64,000 bases of DNA, from contig OX442417.1 of assembly GCA_949361645.1 (NCBI GenBank), forward strand, positions 9,654,309 to 9,718,308, in the 5' to 3' direction. This DNA comes from Spongilla lacustris. Lineage: Eukaryota; Porifera; Demospongiae; Spongillida; Spongillidae. A program made the translations under genes and the position numbers. Under the pieces are notes generated by a model. That model saw only the letters and a program-made list of their open reading frames with translations, ran no database searches and was not told the origin of the DNA. Of this stretch, positions 1 to 10,015 are shown piece by piece (positions within the stretch are counted from its first letter, which is position 1; every line of letters starts with the position of its first letter).

Positions 1-234
1 CATGTACATGTACATACACACAAACCACACACACACACGTGCACATACACACAAACCCTCACACAAGTACATGTACATGTACACTCACACAAACACACCA
101 GATGATACAAGCCCCTACATGTACATGTACCTCAAAAGTACAAGCACTCCATAGAAATCCAATATTACCTTTTGGAACACACAAACATCAAACCCTCTTA
201 AATCCACATGCAAAGCTAATCTAAAGGCACACGC

Positions 235-269
<35 letters not shown>

Positions 270-620
270 CACCACACACACACACACACATACACACACA
301 CACATACACCACACACACACATGCACATACACACAAACCCTCACACAAGTACATGTACACTCACACATACACACCAGATGGTACAAGCCCCTCCCTCAAA
401 GGTCCAATATTACATGTAGCTGTAAAACTAACCTTCAGGAACACACAAACACACACACGTCCAACCCTCTTAATCCTTTGAAACCCACATGCAAAGCAAA
501 TCTAAAGGCACACACACACATAAAACTTACACAAATACACATACATAAACACACACACACACAAACATACATGTACAGAAACATACACGCACACAGACAA
601 ACATACACACACACAAATAT
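1..620. repeat. CA-rich low-complexity tract with (TACATG)n
   Basis: Alternating CA dinucleotides, densest at about 233-318, are mixed with TACATGTAC palindromes and a roughly 250-bp internal duplication (the segment with 'caccagatg.tacaagcccct' at about 97-120 recurs at about 371-395 and again near 940). Reading frames through it encode only TH or CV dipeptides and are not genes. I see no gene here. Confidence 0.85.
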
Positions 621-635
621 AGGCGTTCATGTATG

Positions 636-935
636 CCCCCCCCCCCCCCAATATACTGATCGAATTCATATTGCGTTAATAGCCATAGGCGCCTCCCCCT
701 TGAAATTAAGTTAACATCCCCCCCCCCCCCCCCACCCCCAAACTGGCTGAATCGGCTGAAAGCAGACAGTGTATTCGTGGCTGTCAAATGGCGCCCCCCC
801 ACCTCTCCAGAAAAGCTGGGGGCACCCATACAGCGCTCCCCCATGCCTCTAGCTGGAGCCCCCTCCCATTCCCACCCCTAAACTAGAGCTGCCTATTGCA
901 CCCCTCTAACATAAAATCCCTGGATCCACCCTTGA
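636..935. repeat. poly-C rich repeat fragment with hAT-like terminus
   Basis: Two C homopolymers (about 637-650 and 717-733) lie in a stretch resembling 23,930-24,050 (shared 'aaactggytgaatyggctaaa' phrase). It ends near 935 with the reverse complement of CAAGGGTGGATCCAGGGATT, close to the ends at 12,578 and 63,204. It is probably the remnant of a non-autonomous hAT element; its other end was not found. Confidence 0.4.
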
Positions 936-1218
936 CAAAGACACCAGATGGTACAAGCCCCTCCCTCACAAGTAGCCCTAAGAAATCGAACCTACACATA
1001 CAGGTACATGTACAATGCACATGTACACTGTATCTGCCATACATGTACATGTAGTTTCACTCCACTGCAGTGTGCAAAACTACAAGTACACCCAAGCACA
1101 TGTACATGTATCTGCCAATCAAATTGGAGGTGACAAAGATGCTTTGATTGTATTCATTTTGCTAAACAATGGTTGTGTGCCCTTGTGGGTTTTTGTGGTA
1201 CATGCACATGTACATGTA

Positions 1219-1416
1219 CAGGGAGAAGGCCAACAGTATAGGGAGAAAGCCAACAGTATAGTGAGAAGGCCAACTATAGGGTGAAGGCCAACAGTATAGG
1301 GAGAAGGCCAACAGTATAGGGAGAAGGCCAACAGTATAGGGAGAAGGCCAACAGCATAGGGTGAAGGCCAACAGTATAGGGAGTAGGCCAACAGTATAGG
1401 GAGTAGGCCAACAGAA
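1219..1416. repeat. 20-bp minisatellite, array 1
   Basis: About ten units of a 20-mer of the type TATAGGGAGAAGGCCAACAG, with point variants (gggtg, gggagt). Because 20 is not a multiple of 3 and the unit has no stop on the minus strand, all three minus frames stay open; the resulting Leu/Pro/Trp-rich peptides are artefacts. Confidence 0.95.
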
Positions 1417-1483
1417 TGCCAAAAGTGCATGTACATGTATAAGGAGGAGGTCATTACATATACATCAGTAAACCACCAACACA

Positions 1484-1731
1484 CACCTGTTTGACTTCTG
1501 GCAGGTCACCTGGATTTGTGTCACTCCCTGCATATACATGTAGTTCCTTGGTTGATCTCCATCTTCTCTGTGTGCTGAAGGGACAGCAGATCCCTCACTA
1601 TCTCATTGTAGATCTCAAGGACTGACACCACAACAGTAGTCATTACTGTGCTCTTCAGTGTTCAGTGATGTGGAACAGCTCAAGCAAAGCCTGCTGGATA
1701 ATCCCAGGGTAGTCCTCTGTTCACTAAATTG
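1484..1731 (-). pseudogene. Kinesin motor-domain exon fragment, copy 1
   Basis: On the minus strand a long pyrimidine tract ending in TTTAG (about 1,732-1,780) precedes sequence encoding PGIIQQALLELF and then VLEIYNEIVRDLL, the order and wording of a kinesin motor (the segment around the conserved E-I/V-Y-N-E motif). The two parts are in different frames with stops between them, and a further frame change precedes an AHREDGDQ stretch, so this copy is not translatable as it stands. In the intact protein this would be part of the ATP-driven microtubule motor. Only about 80 residues of a ~330-residue motor are present. Confidence 0.6.
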
Positions 1732-1819
1732 TAAGGGAAGGAAAGGGGGAAGGAGAGGGATGTAAAAAGCAACTAGCATAGATACGTGTTGTACAATTTT
1801 TATGTAATGAATCTAAATG

Positions 1820-2075
1820 TACATGTGCACATATGTACATGTACAACATCATGTCCATGTATGCACATGTACATGTACAACATCATGTCCATGTATGTAC
1901 ATGTATATGCATGTACCTGCCAGATACATGCACCTGTACATGTACAAGGTAGAGCTCTGCAATAACAGTGGCCATTAAACATGCTAATTCATACATGTAC
2001 ACATACATGTAAGGCACACATGCACTATTAGCACACATCATGTACATGTACATGATGTGTGCATGTACCATACAT
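1820..2075. repeat. TACATG-rich spacer, copy 1 (contains an empty integration site)
   Basis: Dense TACATGTAC palindromes. At 1,973-1,990 it contains the uninterrupted sequence cattaaac-AT-gctaattc that is split by the tyrosine-recombinase element in the second unit (between 3,676 and 5,937). A second intact copy is at about 7,585-7,602. Confidence 0.85.
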
Positions 2076-2111
2076 GTAGCTGTGGCAGGCCTCTCATTGG
2101 TACTGGCAGTC

Positions 2112-2282
2112 CTAGCCTTCCCCTGCAGGCTCTACAGCTGTGCTCACTGCTTGAGCCATCTTGCCCTCCAACTCGGTCCTTTGATTATACAGTAGTTGTC
2201 CTTCGTTTGCCGTCAGGAACTTGTTCTCTGATGTGAAGGTCCCCACCTCTGCCTTCAGCATGGTGTTCTCTGCCATAGCGAC
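2112..2282 (-). pseudogene. Coiled-coil exon, kinesin-stalk-like, copy 1
   Basis: A minus-strand acceptor (CCTCAG, 2,283-2,288) is followed by an open frame of about 56 codons ending in TAG at 2,112-2,114. It contains ENTMLKAEVG, SENKFLTANEGQLL and ELEGKMAQAV, a charged, Leu-spaced pattern typical of a coiled coil. On the minus strand it lies upstream of the motor-like exon at 1,484-1,731, the order expected for a C-terminal-motor (kinesin-14 type) protein; assigning it to the same gene is inference. The other two copies differ by a few bases. Confidence 0.45.
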
Positions 2283-2364
2283 CTGAGGATGGATGATATC
2301 TACATCATGTAATGTATTTTGCAATCTACATTGTACATATACATACATACATGTACATGTACAT

Positions 2365-2985
2365 ATAGGGAGAAGGCCAACAGTATAGGGAGAAGGCCAA
2401 CAGTATAGGGAGAAGGCCAACAGTATAGGGAGAAGGCCAACAGTATAGGGAGAAGGCCAAAAGTATAGGGAGAAGGCCAACAGTATAGGGAGAAGGCCAA
2501 CAGTATAGGGAGAAGGCCTACAGTATAGGGAGAAGGCCAACAGTATAAGGAGAAGGCCAACAGCATAGGGTGAAGGCCAACAGTATAGGGTGAAGGCCAA
2601 CAGCATAGGGTGAAGGCCAACAGTATAGGGAGAAGGCCAACAGTATAGGGAGAAGGCCAACAGTATAGGGAGAAGGCCAACAGTATAAGGAGAAGGCCAA
2701 CAGCATAGGGTGAAGGCCAACAGTATAGGGTGAAGGCCAACAGCATAGGGTGAAGGCCAACAGTATAGGGAGAAGGCCAACAGCATAGGGTGAAGGCCAA
2801 CAGTATAGGGTGAAGGCCAACAGCATAGGGTGAAGGCCAACAGTATAGGGAGAAGGCCAACAGTATAGGGAGAAGGCCAACAGTATAGGGAGAAGGCCAA
2901 CAGTATAGGGAGAAGGCCTACAGTATAGGGAGAAAGCCAACAGTATAGGGAGTAGGCCAACAGTATAGGGAGTAGGCCAACAGAA
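2365..2985. repeat. 20-bp minisatellite, array 2
   Basis: About 31 units of the same 20-mer as at 1,219, with a higher-order alternation of 'gggaga' and 'gggtga' variants (and cagtat/cagcat) between about 2,540 and 2,860. Confidence 0.95.
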
Positions 2986-3062
2986 TGCCAAAAGTGCATG
3001 TACATGTATAAGGAGGAGGTCATTACATATACATCAGTAAACCATTTGGATACCAACACACA

Positions 3063-3270
3063 CCTGTTTGACTTCTGGCAGGTCACCTGGACTTGTGTCC
3101 CTCCCGGCATATACATGAAGTTCCTTGATTGATCTCCATCTTCTCTGTGCCTCACTATCTCATTGTAGATCTCAAGGACTGACAGCACAACAGTAGTCAT
3201 TACTGTGCTCTTCAGTGTTCAGTGATGTGGAACAGCTCAAGCAAGGCCTGCTGGATAATCCTCCTCTGTT
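3063..3270 (-). pseudogene. Kinesin motor-domain exon fragment, copy 2
   Basis: Same content as copy 1 (IIQQALLELF, then VLEIYNE). It has lost about 20 bp just after EIYNEIVR, removing the DLL of the motif and bringing a downstream REDGDQ phrase into frame. The pyrimidine tract and TTTAG acceptor are retained. Non-functional. Confidence 0.55.
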
Positions 3271-3399
3271 CACTAAATTGTAAGGGAAGGAAAGGGGGAA
3301 GGAGAGGGATGTAAAAAGCAACTAGCATAGATACGTGTTGTACAATTTTTATGTAATGAATCTAAATGTAAAATAGTACAATGTACATGTGCACATGTA

Positions 3400-3660
3400 C
3401 AACATCATGTCCATTCATGTCTGTACATGAACATGTACATACATGTACTATGTACATGAACGTGTACATACATGTACTATGTACATGAACGTGTACATAC
3501 ATGTACATGTATGTACATGAACGTGTACATACATGTACATGTATGTACATGAACGTGTACATACATGTACATGTACATGTATATGCATGTACCTGCCAGA
3601 TACATGCACCTGTACATGTACATGTACATGTACATGTACAAGGTAGAGCTCTGTAATAAC
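3400..3660. repeat. Expanded TACATG/acatgaacgtgtacat spacer, copy 2
   Basis: Four to five tandem units of about 37 bp built from TACATG hexamers and 'acatgaacgtgtacatac' precede the insertion. The sister spacers at about 1,820 and 7,430 are shorter, so the motif has expanded here. Confidence 0.85.
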
Positions 3661-3724
3661 AGTGGCCATTAAACATATACATTTCTGACGTTTGAACACG
3701 GTGAATTAGGCAGAAATTTAGCTC

Positions 3725-3800
3725 CCTCCCAAATGTGATTGGTTGTATAGCACGTGATTGGGCCACGTGGTTGGGAGTTTAAAAGGCTGGTACCTTAGTA
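3725..3800 (+). promoter_or_regulatory. Probable element promoter in repeat A1
   Basis: Within about 75 bp there are ATTGG (reverse CCAAT) boxes near 3,739 and 3,757, CACGTG-like E-boxes near 3,751 and 3,764, and a TATA-like TTTAAAA at 3,779-3,785, about 75 bp before the recombinase ATG at 3,858. The same block recurs in A2 (about 5,369-5,422). Function is inferred from motif spacing. Confidence 0.5.
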
Positions 3801-3857
3801 TGGTTCATTCTAAGCTTGCGTGCACGTGTTGCAAACTTTTTCTTGTTGCTGCATAAA

Positions 3858-5172
3858 ATGGAGAAGGAAGCAGTAGACCAGCTTCTCCAGGGCATGAAAC
3901 AATTGCAAGAGGAGATGAAGATCGTTAGGCAGGGTCAAGAAGAAACAGCATTGAGGCTGGAAAGGAGCGCCGGCAGAAAAGAACTTTACATGTCAAAGAA
4001 GCGAGGGAAAGAACTCCAGCCCGGTTCTATAAGCAAGCAGCTGGTGGCGGACAAGATGGCGACAGCTATGGCGTGCGTGGAGAAGGTAGATGCGAAGTCT
4101 TCCCTCTCGGAAAAGCGGTTGGGGTTACCGCGGTTGGATTTGGCACTGAAGGAAAAGAATGAAGACATATTCTCCTCAGGCATGTGGCCATTGCTCAGCA
4201 ATCTAGAGGACCCTGAGTTACGGAGGCTTGCCCAGGCACTACCTGCGACAGTGCTAAAGAGTAGGGCAGACAGCACTTCGAAGAAGTATCTTGGTGCATA
4301 TCGGAGATGGAAGGTCTGGGCTGATGCACGACAAGGGGTGCCAAGTTTTCCTGTAAAGGAAGTCCATCTAGTGCTGTATACGCAGCACCTCAGTGAGTCC
4401 ACAGGGTCTAAGGCAGCAGTAGAGGAGGCAGTGCATGCTCTTTCATGGTTGCATGGGCTGGCAGGGCTGCAGCCATTGGGGGGATTACCATTAGTGCAAA
4501 CCACCTTGGAAGGTTTAAAGCGCACATTGGCTAGACCAAAAGTCCGCAAGGAACCTATCACGGCCGATATGCTGAAGGCCATGGTGGAGGCAGCTGGGCC
4601 AGACCCATCCCTGATGGAGATCAGGTTGATGGCAGTGTGTCTGTTAGCCTTTGCTGGGTTCATGCGCTGTGACGAGTTAGTTAAACTGAAGTGTGATGAC
4701 ATCACCTTCAACAGTGAGAGCATGGTGGTTAGGGTACAATCTAGTAAGACCGATCAATATCGGGATGGAGCATCCCTAGTCATTGCACGTACAGGTTTGC
4801 CAACCTGCCCAGTAGCCATGATGGAAAGATATTTCCATAGGGGGGAATTGGAAAGCACACACCGGCAAAGGTTTTGTGTTTCGTGGAGTAACTCCAACAA
4901 AAGCTGGAGAGCGATTGAGGAAGACCGGAGGGCTAAGTTGCACTAGGTTGAGAGAACTGCTGCTAAGCAAAATCTCACAGTTAGGTTATGACCCCACTTT
5001 GTTTAGCATGCACAGCCTTCGGGCAGGCGGGGCCACTGCAGCAGCTAATGCAGGTGTAGAGGACAGGCTATTCAAGCATCATGGTCGTTGGAAGTCCGAA
5101 ACAGCCAAAGATGGTTATGTAAAAGACTCAGTGGAAAGGCGTCTGGAGGTTTCTAAGCAATTGGGCATTTAA
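3858..5172 (+). pseudogene. Tyrosine recombinase (phage-integrase fold), one frameshift
   Basis: The first ATG after the promoter is at 3,858, which I prefer to an upstream TTG. The N-terminal ~30 residues form a Lys/Glu/Gln-rich helix, probably a coiled coil; a SAM-like core-binding region follows (KSRADSTSKKYLGAYRRWKVW). The catalytic domain shows the family residues in order: Arg in GFMRCDE (codon 4,665), Lys in SSKTDQ (codon 4,746), HSLR (5,011-5,022), HHGRW (5,077-5,091) and the nucleophile-position Tyr in DGYVKDS (5,116-5,118). One extra T in the TTTT run at about 4,870-4,873 shifts the frame, so the two catalytic halves are not currently joined. Such enzymes cut and rejoin DNA through a 3'-phosphotyrosine and integrate circular element DNA. 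About 440 residues in total. A decayed relative is at 45,734-45,907. Confidence 0.9.
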
Positions 5173-5308
5173 GCATCACCCGTTCTTTGTGTCGCTAAGT
5201 GGTTGTGTGTGTTTGGTGGCAGCGTGCACAATGAAGCTAAACCAATATTCTATTTTGGTTATTTGGGGGGAAGGAAGGTGCTATACAGTGCGCATGTGGG
5301 AGGGAGAT

Positions 5309-5936
5309 ATACATTTCTGACGTTTGAACACGGTGAATTAGGCAGAAATTTAGCTCCCTCCCAAATGTGATTGGTTGTATATAGCACGTGATTGGGCCAC
5401 GTGGTTGGGAGTTTAAAAGGCTGGTACCTTAGTATGGTTCATTCTAAGCTTGCGTGCACGTGTTGCAAACTTTTTCTTGTTGTTTGTTTTGGTTTTGTGG
5501 TGTTTTATCTGTCCTATAGGTGCAACACTTGATCAGGGAATAGACCTTGAAGATTGGCGGGATCTTTCTATGAACTGTGTGTGTACCTGTTTGCAGAGCG
5601 ATTGTTGGGTTATTTTTCCTGCTTTGAGGTTTTCTCCCAAAAAAATGGGTTTTTCCTCACTGTGGGTTTTTTCCATGAGGGGGTGTGGGCCCACCCCCTC
5701 TAAATCAAATTTTGTTTGTGGCCCCGCTCTAAGGGTTGTGTGGTGTTTTGTAATGCTGTGTGATGTTATGTATGTGTGGTTGGATCAAGCCTTGGTGGCT
5801 GTGATCTCTTGTTGTGGTTGTTGTAAGTGGTTGTGTGTGTTTGGTGGCAGCGTGCACAATGAAGCTAAACCAATATTCTATTTTGGTTATTTGGGGGGAA
5901 GGAACGTGCTATACAGTGCGCATGTGGGAGGGAGAT
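5309..5936 (+). mobile_element. Second, ORF-less unit (A2-spacer-B2) of the recombinase element
   Basis: It begins with A2 and ends with B2 but carries a GT-rich 341-bp spacer (5,483-5,823) instead of the recombinase. The B1/A2 joint at 5,307-5,309 (gagAT-atacat) is what a circularised element would show. The A repeat runs up to 'cttgttg' and then diverges (ctgcataaaatg in unit 1, tttgttttgg in unit 2). The spacer's frames are not convincingly coding. Confidence 0.75.
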
Positions 5937-6065
5937 GCTAATTCATACATGTACACATACATGTAAGGCACACATGCACTATTAGCACACATCATGTACA
6001 TGTACATGATGTGTGCATGTACCATACATGTAGCTGTGGCAGGCCTCTCATTGGTACTGGCAGTC

Positions 6066-6236
6066 CTAGCCTTCCCCTGCAGGCTCTACAGCTGTGCTCA
6101 CTGCTTGAGCCATCTTGCCCTCCAACTCGGTCCTTTGTTTATACAGTAGTTGTCCTTCGTTTACCGTCAGGAACTTGTTCTCTGATGTGAGGGTCCCCAC
6201 CTCTGCCTTCAGCATGGTGTTCTCTGCCATAGCGAC
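6066..6236 (-). pseudogene. Coiled-coil exon, copy 2
   Basis: 171 bp, as in copy 1, with the same acceptor and the same TAG end; it reads ENTMLKAEVGTLTSENKFL and has VNEGQLL for ANEGQLL. It lies directly after the target half-site flanking the recombinase element. Confidence 0.45.
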
Positions 6237-6317
6237 CTGAGGATGGATGATATCTACATCATGTAATGTATTTTGCAATCTACATTGTACATATACATAC
6301 ATACATGTACATGTACA

Positions 6318-7003
6318 TATAGGGAGAAGGCCAACAGTATAGGGAGAAGGCCAACAGTATAGGGAGAAGGCCAACAGTATAGGGAGAAGGCCAACAGTAT
6401 AGGGAGAAGGCCAACAGTATAGGGAGAAGGCCAAAAGTATAGGGAGAAGGCCAACAGTATAAGGAGAAGGCCAACAGTATAGGGAGAAGGCCAACAGTAT
6501 AGGGAGAAGGCCAATGGTATAAGGAGAAGGCCAACAGTATAGGGAGAAGGCCAACAGTATAGGGAGAAGGCCAACAGATAGGGAGAAGGCCAACAGTATA
6601 GGGTAAAGGCCAATGGTATAAGGAGAAGGCCAACAGTATAGGGAGAATGTAAACAGAATAGGGAGAAGGCCAACTATACATGTACAGGGAAAAAGCCAAA
6701 TGTACATGGTGAAAGCCAACAGTATAGGGAGAAGGCCAACAGTATAGGAAGAAGGCCAACAGTATAGGGTTAAGGCCAACAGTATAGGGTTAAGGCCAAC
6801 AGTATAGGGAGAAGGCCAACAGTACAGGGAGAAGGCCAACAGTATAGGGAGAAGGCCAACAGTATAGGGAGAAGGCCAACAGTATAGGGAGAAGGCCAAC
6901 AGTATAGGGTGAAGGCCAACAGCATAGGGTGAAGGCCAACAGTATAGGGAGAAGGCCAACAGTATAGGGAGTAGGCCAACAGTATAGGGAGTAGGCCAAC
7001 AGA
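6318..7003. repeat. 20-bp minisatellite, array 3
   Basis: About 34 units of the 20-mer, more degenerate in the middle (6,590-6,720 includes units with taaag, tgtaaacagaa and a TACATGTA interruption). Same artefactual open minus frames as the other arrays. Confidence 0.95.
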
Positions 7004-7082
7004 ATGCCAAAAGTGCATGTACATGTACATGTACATGTATAAGGAGGAGGTCATTACATATACATCAGTAAACCATTTGGAT

Positions 7083-7340
7083 ACCAACACACACCTGTTT
7101 GACTTCTGGCAGGTCACCTGGACTTGTGTCACTCCTGGCATATACATGTAGTTCCTTGATTGATCTCCATCTTCTCTGTGTGCTGAAGGGACAGCAGATC
7201 CCTCACTATCTCATTGTAGATCTCAAGGACTGACACCACAACAGTAGTCATTACTGTGCTCTTCAGTGTTCAGTGATGTGGAACAGCTCAAGCAAGGCCT
7301 GCTGGATAATCCCAGGGTAGTCCTCTGTTCACTAAATTGT
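7083..7340 (-). pseudogene. Kinesin motor-domain exon fragment, copy 3
   Basis: Retains the 20 bp missing from copy 2, so VLEIYNEIVRDLL is whole, and the PGIIQQALLELF segment with its acceptor. The same frame breaks as in copy 1 separate the two segments and the following AHREDGDQ stretch. Confidence 0.55.
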
Positions 7341-7722
7341 AAGGGAAGGAAAGGGGGAAGGAGAGGGATGTAAAATAGATACGTGTTGTACAATTTTTAT
7401 GTAATGAATCTAAATGTAAAATAGTACAATGTACATGTGCACATGTACAACATCATGTCCATGTATGTACATGAATGTGTACATACATGTACTATGTACA
7501 TGTATATGCATGTACCTGCCAGATACATGCACCTGTACATGTACAGGTACATGTACAAGGTAGAGCTCTGCAATAACAGTGGCCATTAAACATGCTAATT
7601 CATACATGTACACATACATGTAAGGCACACATGTACTATTAGCACACATCATGTACATGTACATGATGTGTGCATGTACCATACATGTAGCTGTGGCAGG
7701 CCTCTCATTGGTACTGGCAGTC

Positions 7723-7899
7723 CTAGCCTTCCCCTGCAGGCTCTACAGCTGTGCTCACTGCTTGAGCCATCTTGCCCTCCAACTCGGTCCTCAGTCGGTG
7801 TTTATACAGTAGTTGTCCTTCGTTTGCCGTCAGGGACTTGTTCTCTGATGTGAGGGTCCCCACCTCTGCCTTCAGCATGGTGTTCACTGCCATAGCGAC
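7723..7899 (-). pseudogene. Coiled-coil exon, copy 3
   Basis: As copies 1 and 2 but with a 6-bp in-frame insertion (177 bp) and a few substitutions, including V-N-T-M for E-N-T-M near the start. Ends at the same TAG (7,723-7,725). Confidence 0.45.
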
Positions 7900-7980
7900 C
7901 TGAGGATGGATGATATCTACATCATGTAATGTATTTTGCAATCTACATTGTACATATACATACATACATGTACATGTACA

Positions 7981-8612
7981 TATAGGGAGAAGGCCAACAG
8001 TATAGGGAGAAGGCCAACAGTGTAGGGAGAAGGCCAACAGTATAGGGAGAAGGCCAACAGTATAGGGAGAAGCCCAATGGTATAAGGAGAAGGCCAACAG
8101 TATAGGAAGAAGGCCAACAGTATAGGGTTAAGGCCAACAGTATAGAGTTAAGGCCAACAGTATAGGGAGAAGGCCAACAGTATAGGGAGAAGGCTAACAG
8201 TATAGGGAGAAGGCCAAAGTATAGGGAGAAGGCCAACAGTATAGGGAGAAGGCCAACAGTATAGGGAGAAGGCCAACAGTATAGGGAGAAGGCCAACAGT
8301 ATAGGGAGAAGGCCACCAGTATAAGGAGAAGGCCAACAGTATAGGGAGAAGGCCAACAGTTTAGGGAGAAGGCCAACAGTATAGGGAGAAGGCCACCAGT
8401 ATAAGGAGAAGGCCAACAGTATAGGGAGAAGGCCAACAAAATAGGGAGAAGGCCAACAGTATAGGGAAAAGGCCAACAGTACGGCCAACAGTATAGGGAA
8501 AAGGCCAACAGTAAGTATATTATGGAGGTAGTATAGGGAGAAGGCCAACCGCATAGGCAGAAAGCCAATAGGCCCCCAGTATAAGAGATGGCCAACAGTA
8601 CAGGTAGAAGGC
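7981..8612. repeat. 20-bp minisatellite, array 4
   Basis: About 31 units; degeneracy rises towards 8,612, where the array decays into unique sequence. Cag-to-cac variants appear at two places about 80 bp apart (8,315 and 8,395), suggesting a local higher-order duplication. Confidence 0.95.
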
Positions 8613-8770
8613 CATACATGTATTTCCTCCTTTACTGCATCGAAGATATGCCTGAACATGTTCTGCACATCCACTGCCGAACTACCCTACGCTACCTTAC
8701 TAAATTCACATAGTATACTCACCAAAACACCTGCGTCTCGGAAGATGAAATCATGAAGGGCCGCCCTGCA
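8613..8770 (-). other. Possible minus-strand exon(s), unrecognised
   Basis: Reading the minus strand from 8,770, ALHDFIFRDAGVLVSILCEF is open across a GTGAGT, and after a frame change AVDVQNMFRHIFDAVKEE follows before the minisatellite begins. Amino-acid composition is protein-like and unlike the flanking repeats. I do not recognise the family. It could be the unique 5' part of the duplicated gene. Confidence 0.3.
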
Positions 8771-9650
8771 TGCCTAATTGATGCGCTCCACAACTCCAGT
8801 GACGCAAGCCGATAAGTTATAGTTATACTAGTTACAGCCCGACATAATTATAAGTTTATTCCAAGATGACGCAAGGTATTACATAATGATACTTCGTTTA
8901 TGAATAATAATGCGCGGTAGAAATTAATTTCTTGTCTTGATTTTAGTTTACGAATGGTTCATGGTATAATCTTATAAAGCACATACTGACAATCCATCCG
9001 ATTTATCGTAAATAATACACGTGTTTAAAATTCAATTAAAAAAAATAGCAAGATGACCGCCTATGTATGGGCCATTTCTCCATATGAGTATTTGATAGCA
9101 GCTACATTTGCGCATGCATGTAGGTCTTCAACAACAGATCCTAACGATATGTACCAATTACAACAGGTTGTCTGATCCAGTGACCACCATATGACCATAT
9201 GCTAGTTTAAGCTACACATACATGTATGAGCTGGTACCATTTAGATAATGTCAGTGAAAACCCTAATTTACATGTTTCTATTAGTTAGGCTTTTGCACTG
9301 ATGAAGTTTATCAGTATGTGATAAGGAACATGTTGTTTTCCTGTAGCTACATGTATGAAGATTTCTGTCGCAGATGACAGCACACAAGAAAATGAAGTTG
9401 TAGGCAAAAGCAGTCTGACAGTGAATTTTGCTTCTTAATTTTATCATTCATATTGTGAAGGTGATTCTTCTGACAATGAGGAGATACATGTAGACCAAGG
9501 TATGTAACAAGCCTAAAATATTTAGAATTTAATATTCTTATTTTGCAGTTGGTAGCTGCTCCACTGAAACAGTATGTACAGAAGGTATGACAATTTACAT
9601 AAATGTGTATAGATGTACACACAGATATAAGCACATTTATTATTTTATGT
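8771..9650. other. AT-rich unique sequence, no feature seen
   Basis: No open frame, repeat or terminal inverted repeat stood out here; scattered TACATGTA motifs occur near 9,115, 9,222 and 9,350. Confidence 0.5.
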
Positions 9651-9659
9651 GCATAGCAA

Positions 9660-9931
9660 TGTCTCAAAAGAGTGCAGAGGTGATAATAGCAGCAGCATTT
9701 GGAGTAATCCTGTTGAAGCATGTTACGAGACAGCAACTGCTGGCTACACTCAATAAGCACATGATTTGAGGAAATGAGAGGCGATCTCTTCATTCGGCTT
9801 CCAAACAATGCATTCTACAACCATTGGCAAAACTGCTGTTGCAGAAGAAGATTGTGCTTCTTTTAGAGGGCACAAACCTGTCAAACGTGAAAAGGCAAGA
9901 TGTTAAACTGATTGAAACATTGTAAGTGCAA
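9660..9931 (+). other. Candidate coding exon, unrecognised
   Basis: Two plus-strand open segments: one from ATG 9,660 (SQKSAEVIIAAAFGVILLK, ending at a TGA near 9,769) and a second after a CAG near 9,844 reading KKIVLLLEGTNLSNVKRQDV up to a TTG-GTAAGT donor-like site at about 9,930. The residues look protein-like, but frames and splicing cannot be settled by eye. Confidence 0.3.
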
Positions 9932-10015
9932 AAACTTTCTATGTAATGGCAAGCTGTATGCATACCATTTACTCAGTATATCTGTTGAATTGAGGATGGA
10001 ATGCATGCATGTAAA

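Larger units (their letters stand above)
3677..5936 (+). mobile_element. Tyrosine-recombinase transposable element with split direct repeats
   Basis: The 2,260-bp insertion is bounded exactly by comparison with two empty paralogous sites (about 1,973-1,990 and 7,585-7,602): ...aaacAT then element, element ...gagAT then gctaat. Internally it has order A1 (3,677-3,848), recombinase ORF, B1 (5,196-5,308), A2 (5,309-5,482), a 341-bp spacer, B2 (5,824-5,936). A1 and A2 differ by one TA dinucleotide; B1 and B2 by one base. This recalls the A1...B1-A2-B2 split repeats of Ngaro-type DIRS elements, but no reverse transcriptase is present, so a Crypton-like or tandem arrangement is equally possible. 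Only the dinucleotide AT is shared at the junctions, as expected for recombinase-mediated insertion of a circle. Confidence 0.85.
1219..8612. repeat. Tandem duplication of a ~1.65-kb unit (about three copies)
   Basis: The order minisatellite, motor-like exon, TACATG spacer, coiled-coil exon repeats: coiled-coil exons start at 2,112, 6,066 and 7,723, motor-like exons lie near 1,484, 3,063 and 7,083, and minisatellites at 1,219, 2,365, 6,318 and 7,981. The 3,954-bp interval between the first two coil exons minus the 2,260-bp insertion gives 1,694 bp, matching the next interval of 1,657 bp. Copies are nearly identical outside the minisatellites, so the duplication is recent or homogenised. Confidence 0.85.

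Noticed and set aside
2112..3200. Long minus-strand reading frame (about 360 codons, Leu/Pro/Trp-rich)
   Set aside because: It runs through the 20-bp minisatellite, whose unit lacks stops in every minus frame; only the two ends (motor and coiled-coil fragments) are gene-derived.
3986..4723. 245-codon reading frame on the minus strand
   Set aside because: It is the antisense shadow of the tyrosine recombinase; the plus strand carries the catalytic motifs.
5450..5941. 163-codon ORF starting in A2 (MRARVANFFLL...)
   Set aside because: Starts at a TTG shared with A1, runs through the GT-rich spacer and B2, with Cys/Val/Trp-rich low-complexity product and no recombinase similarity.
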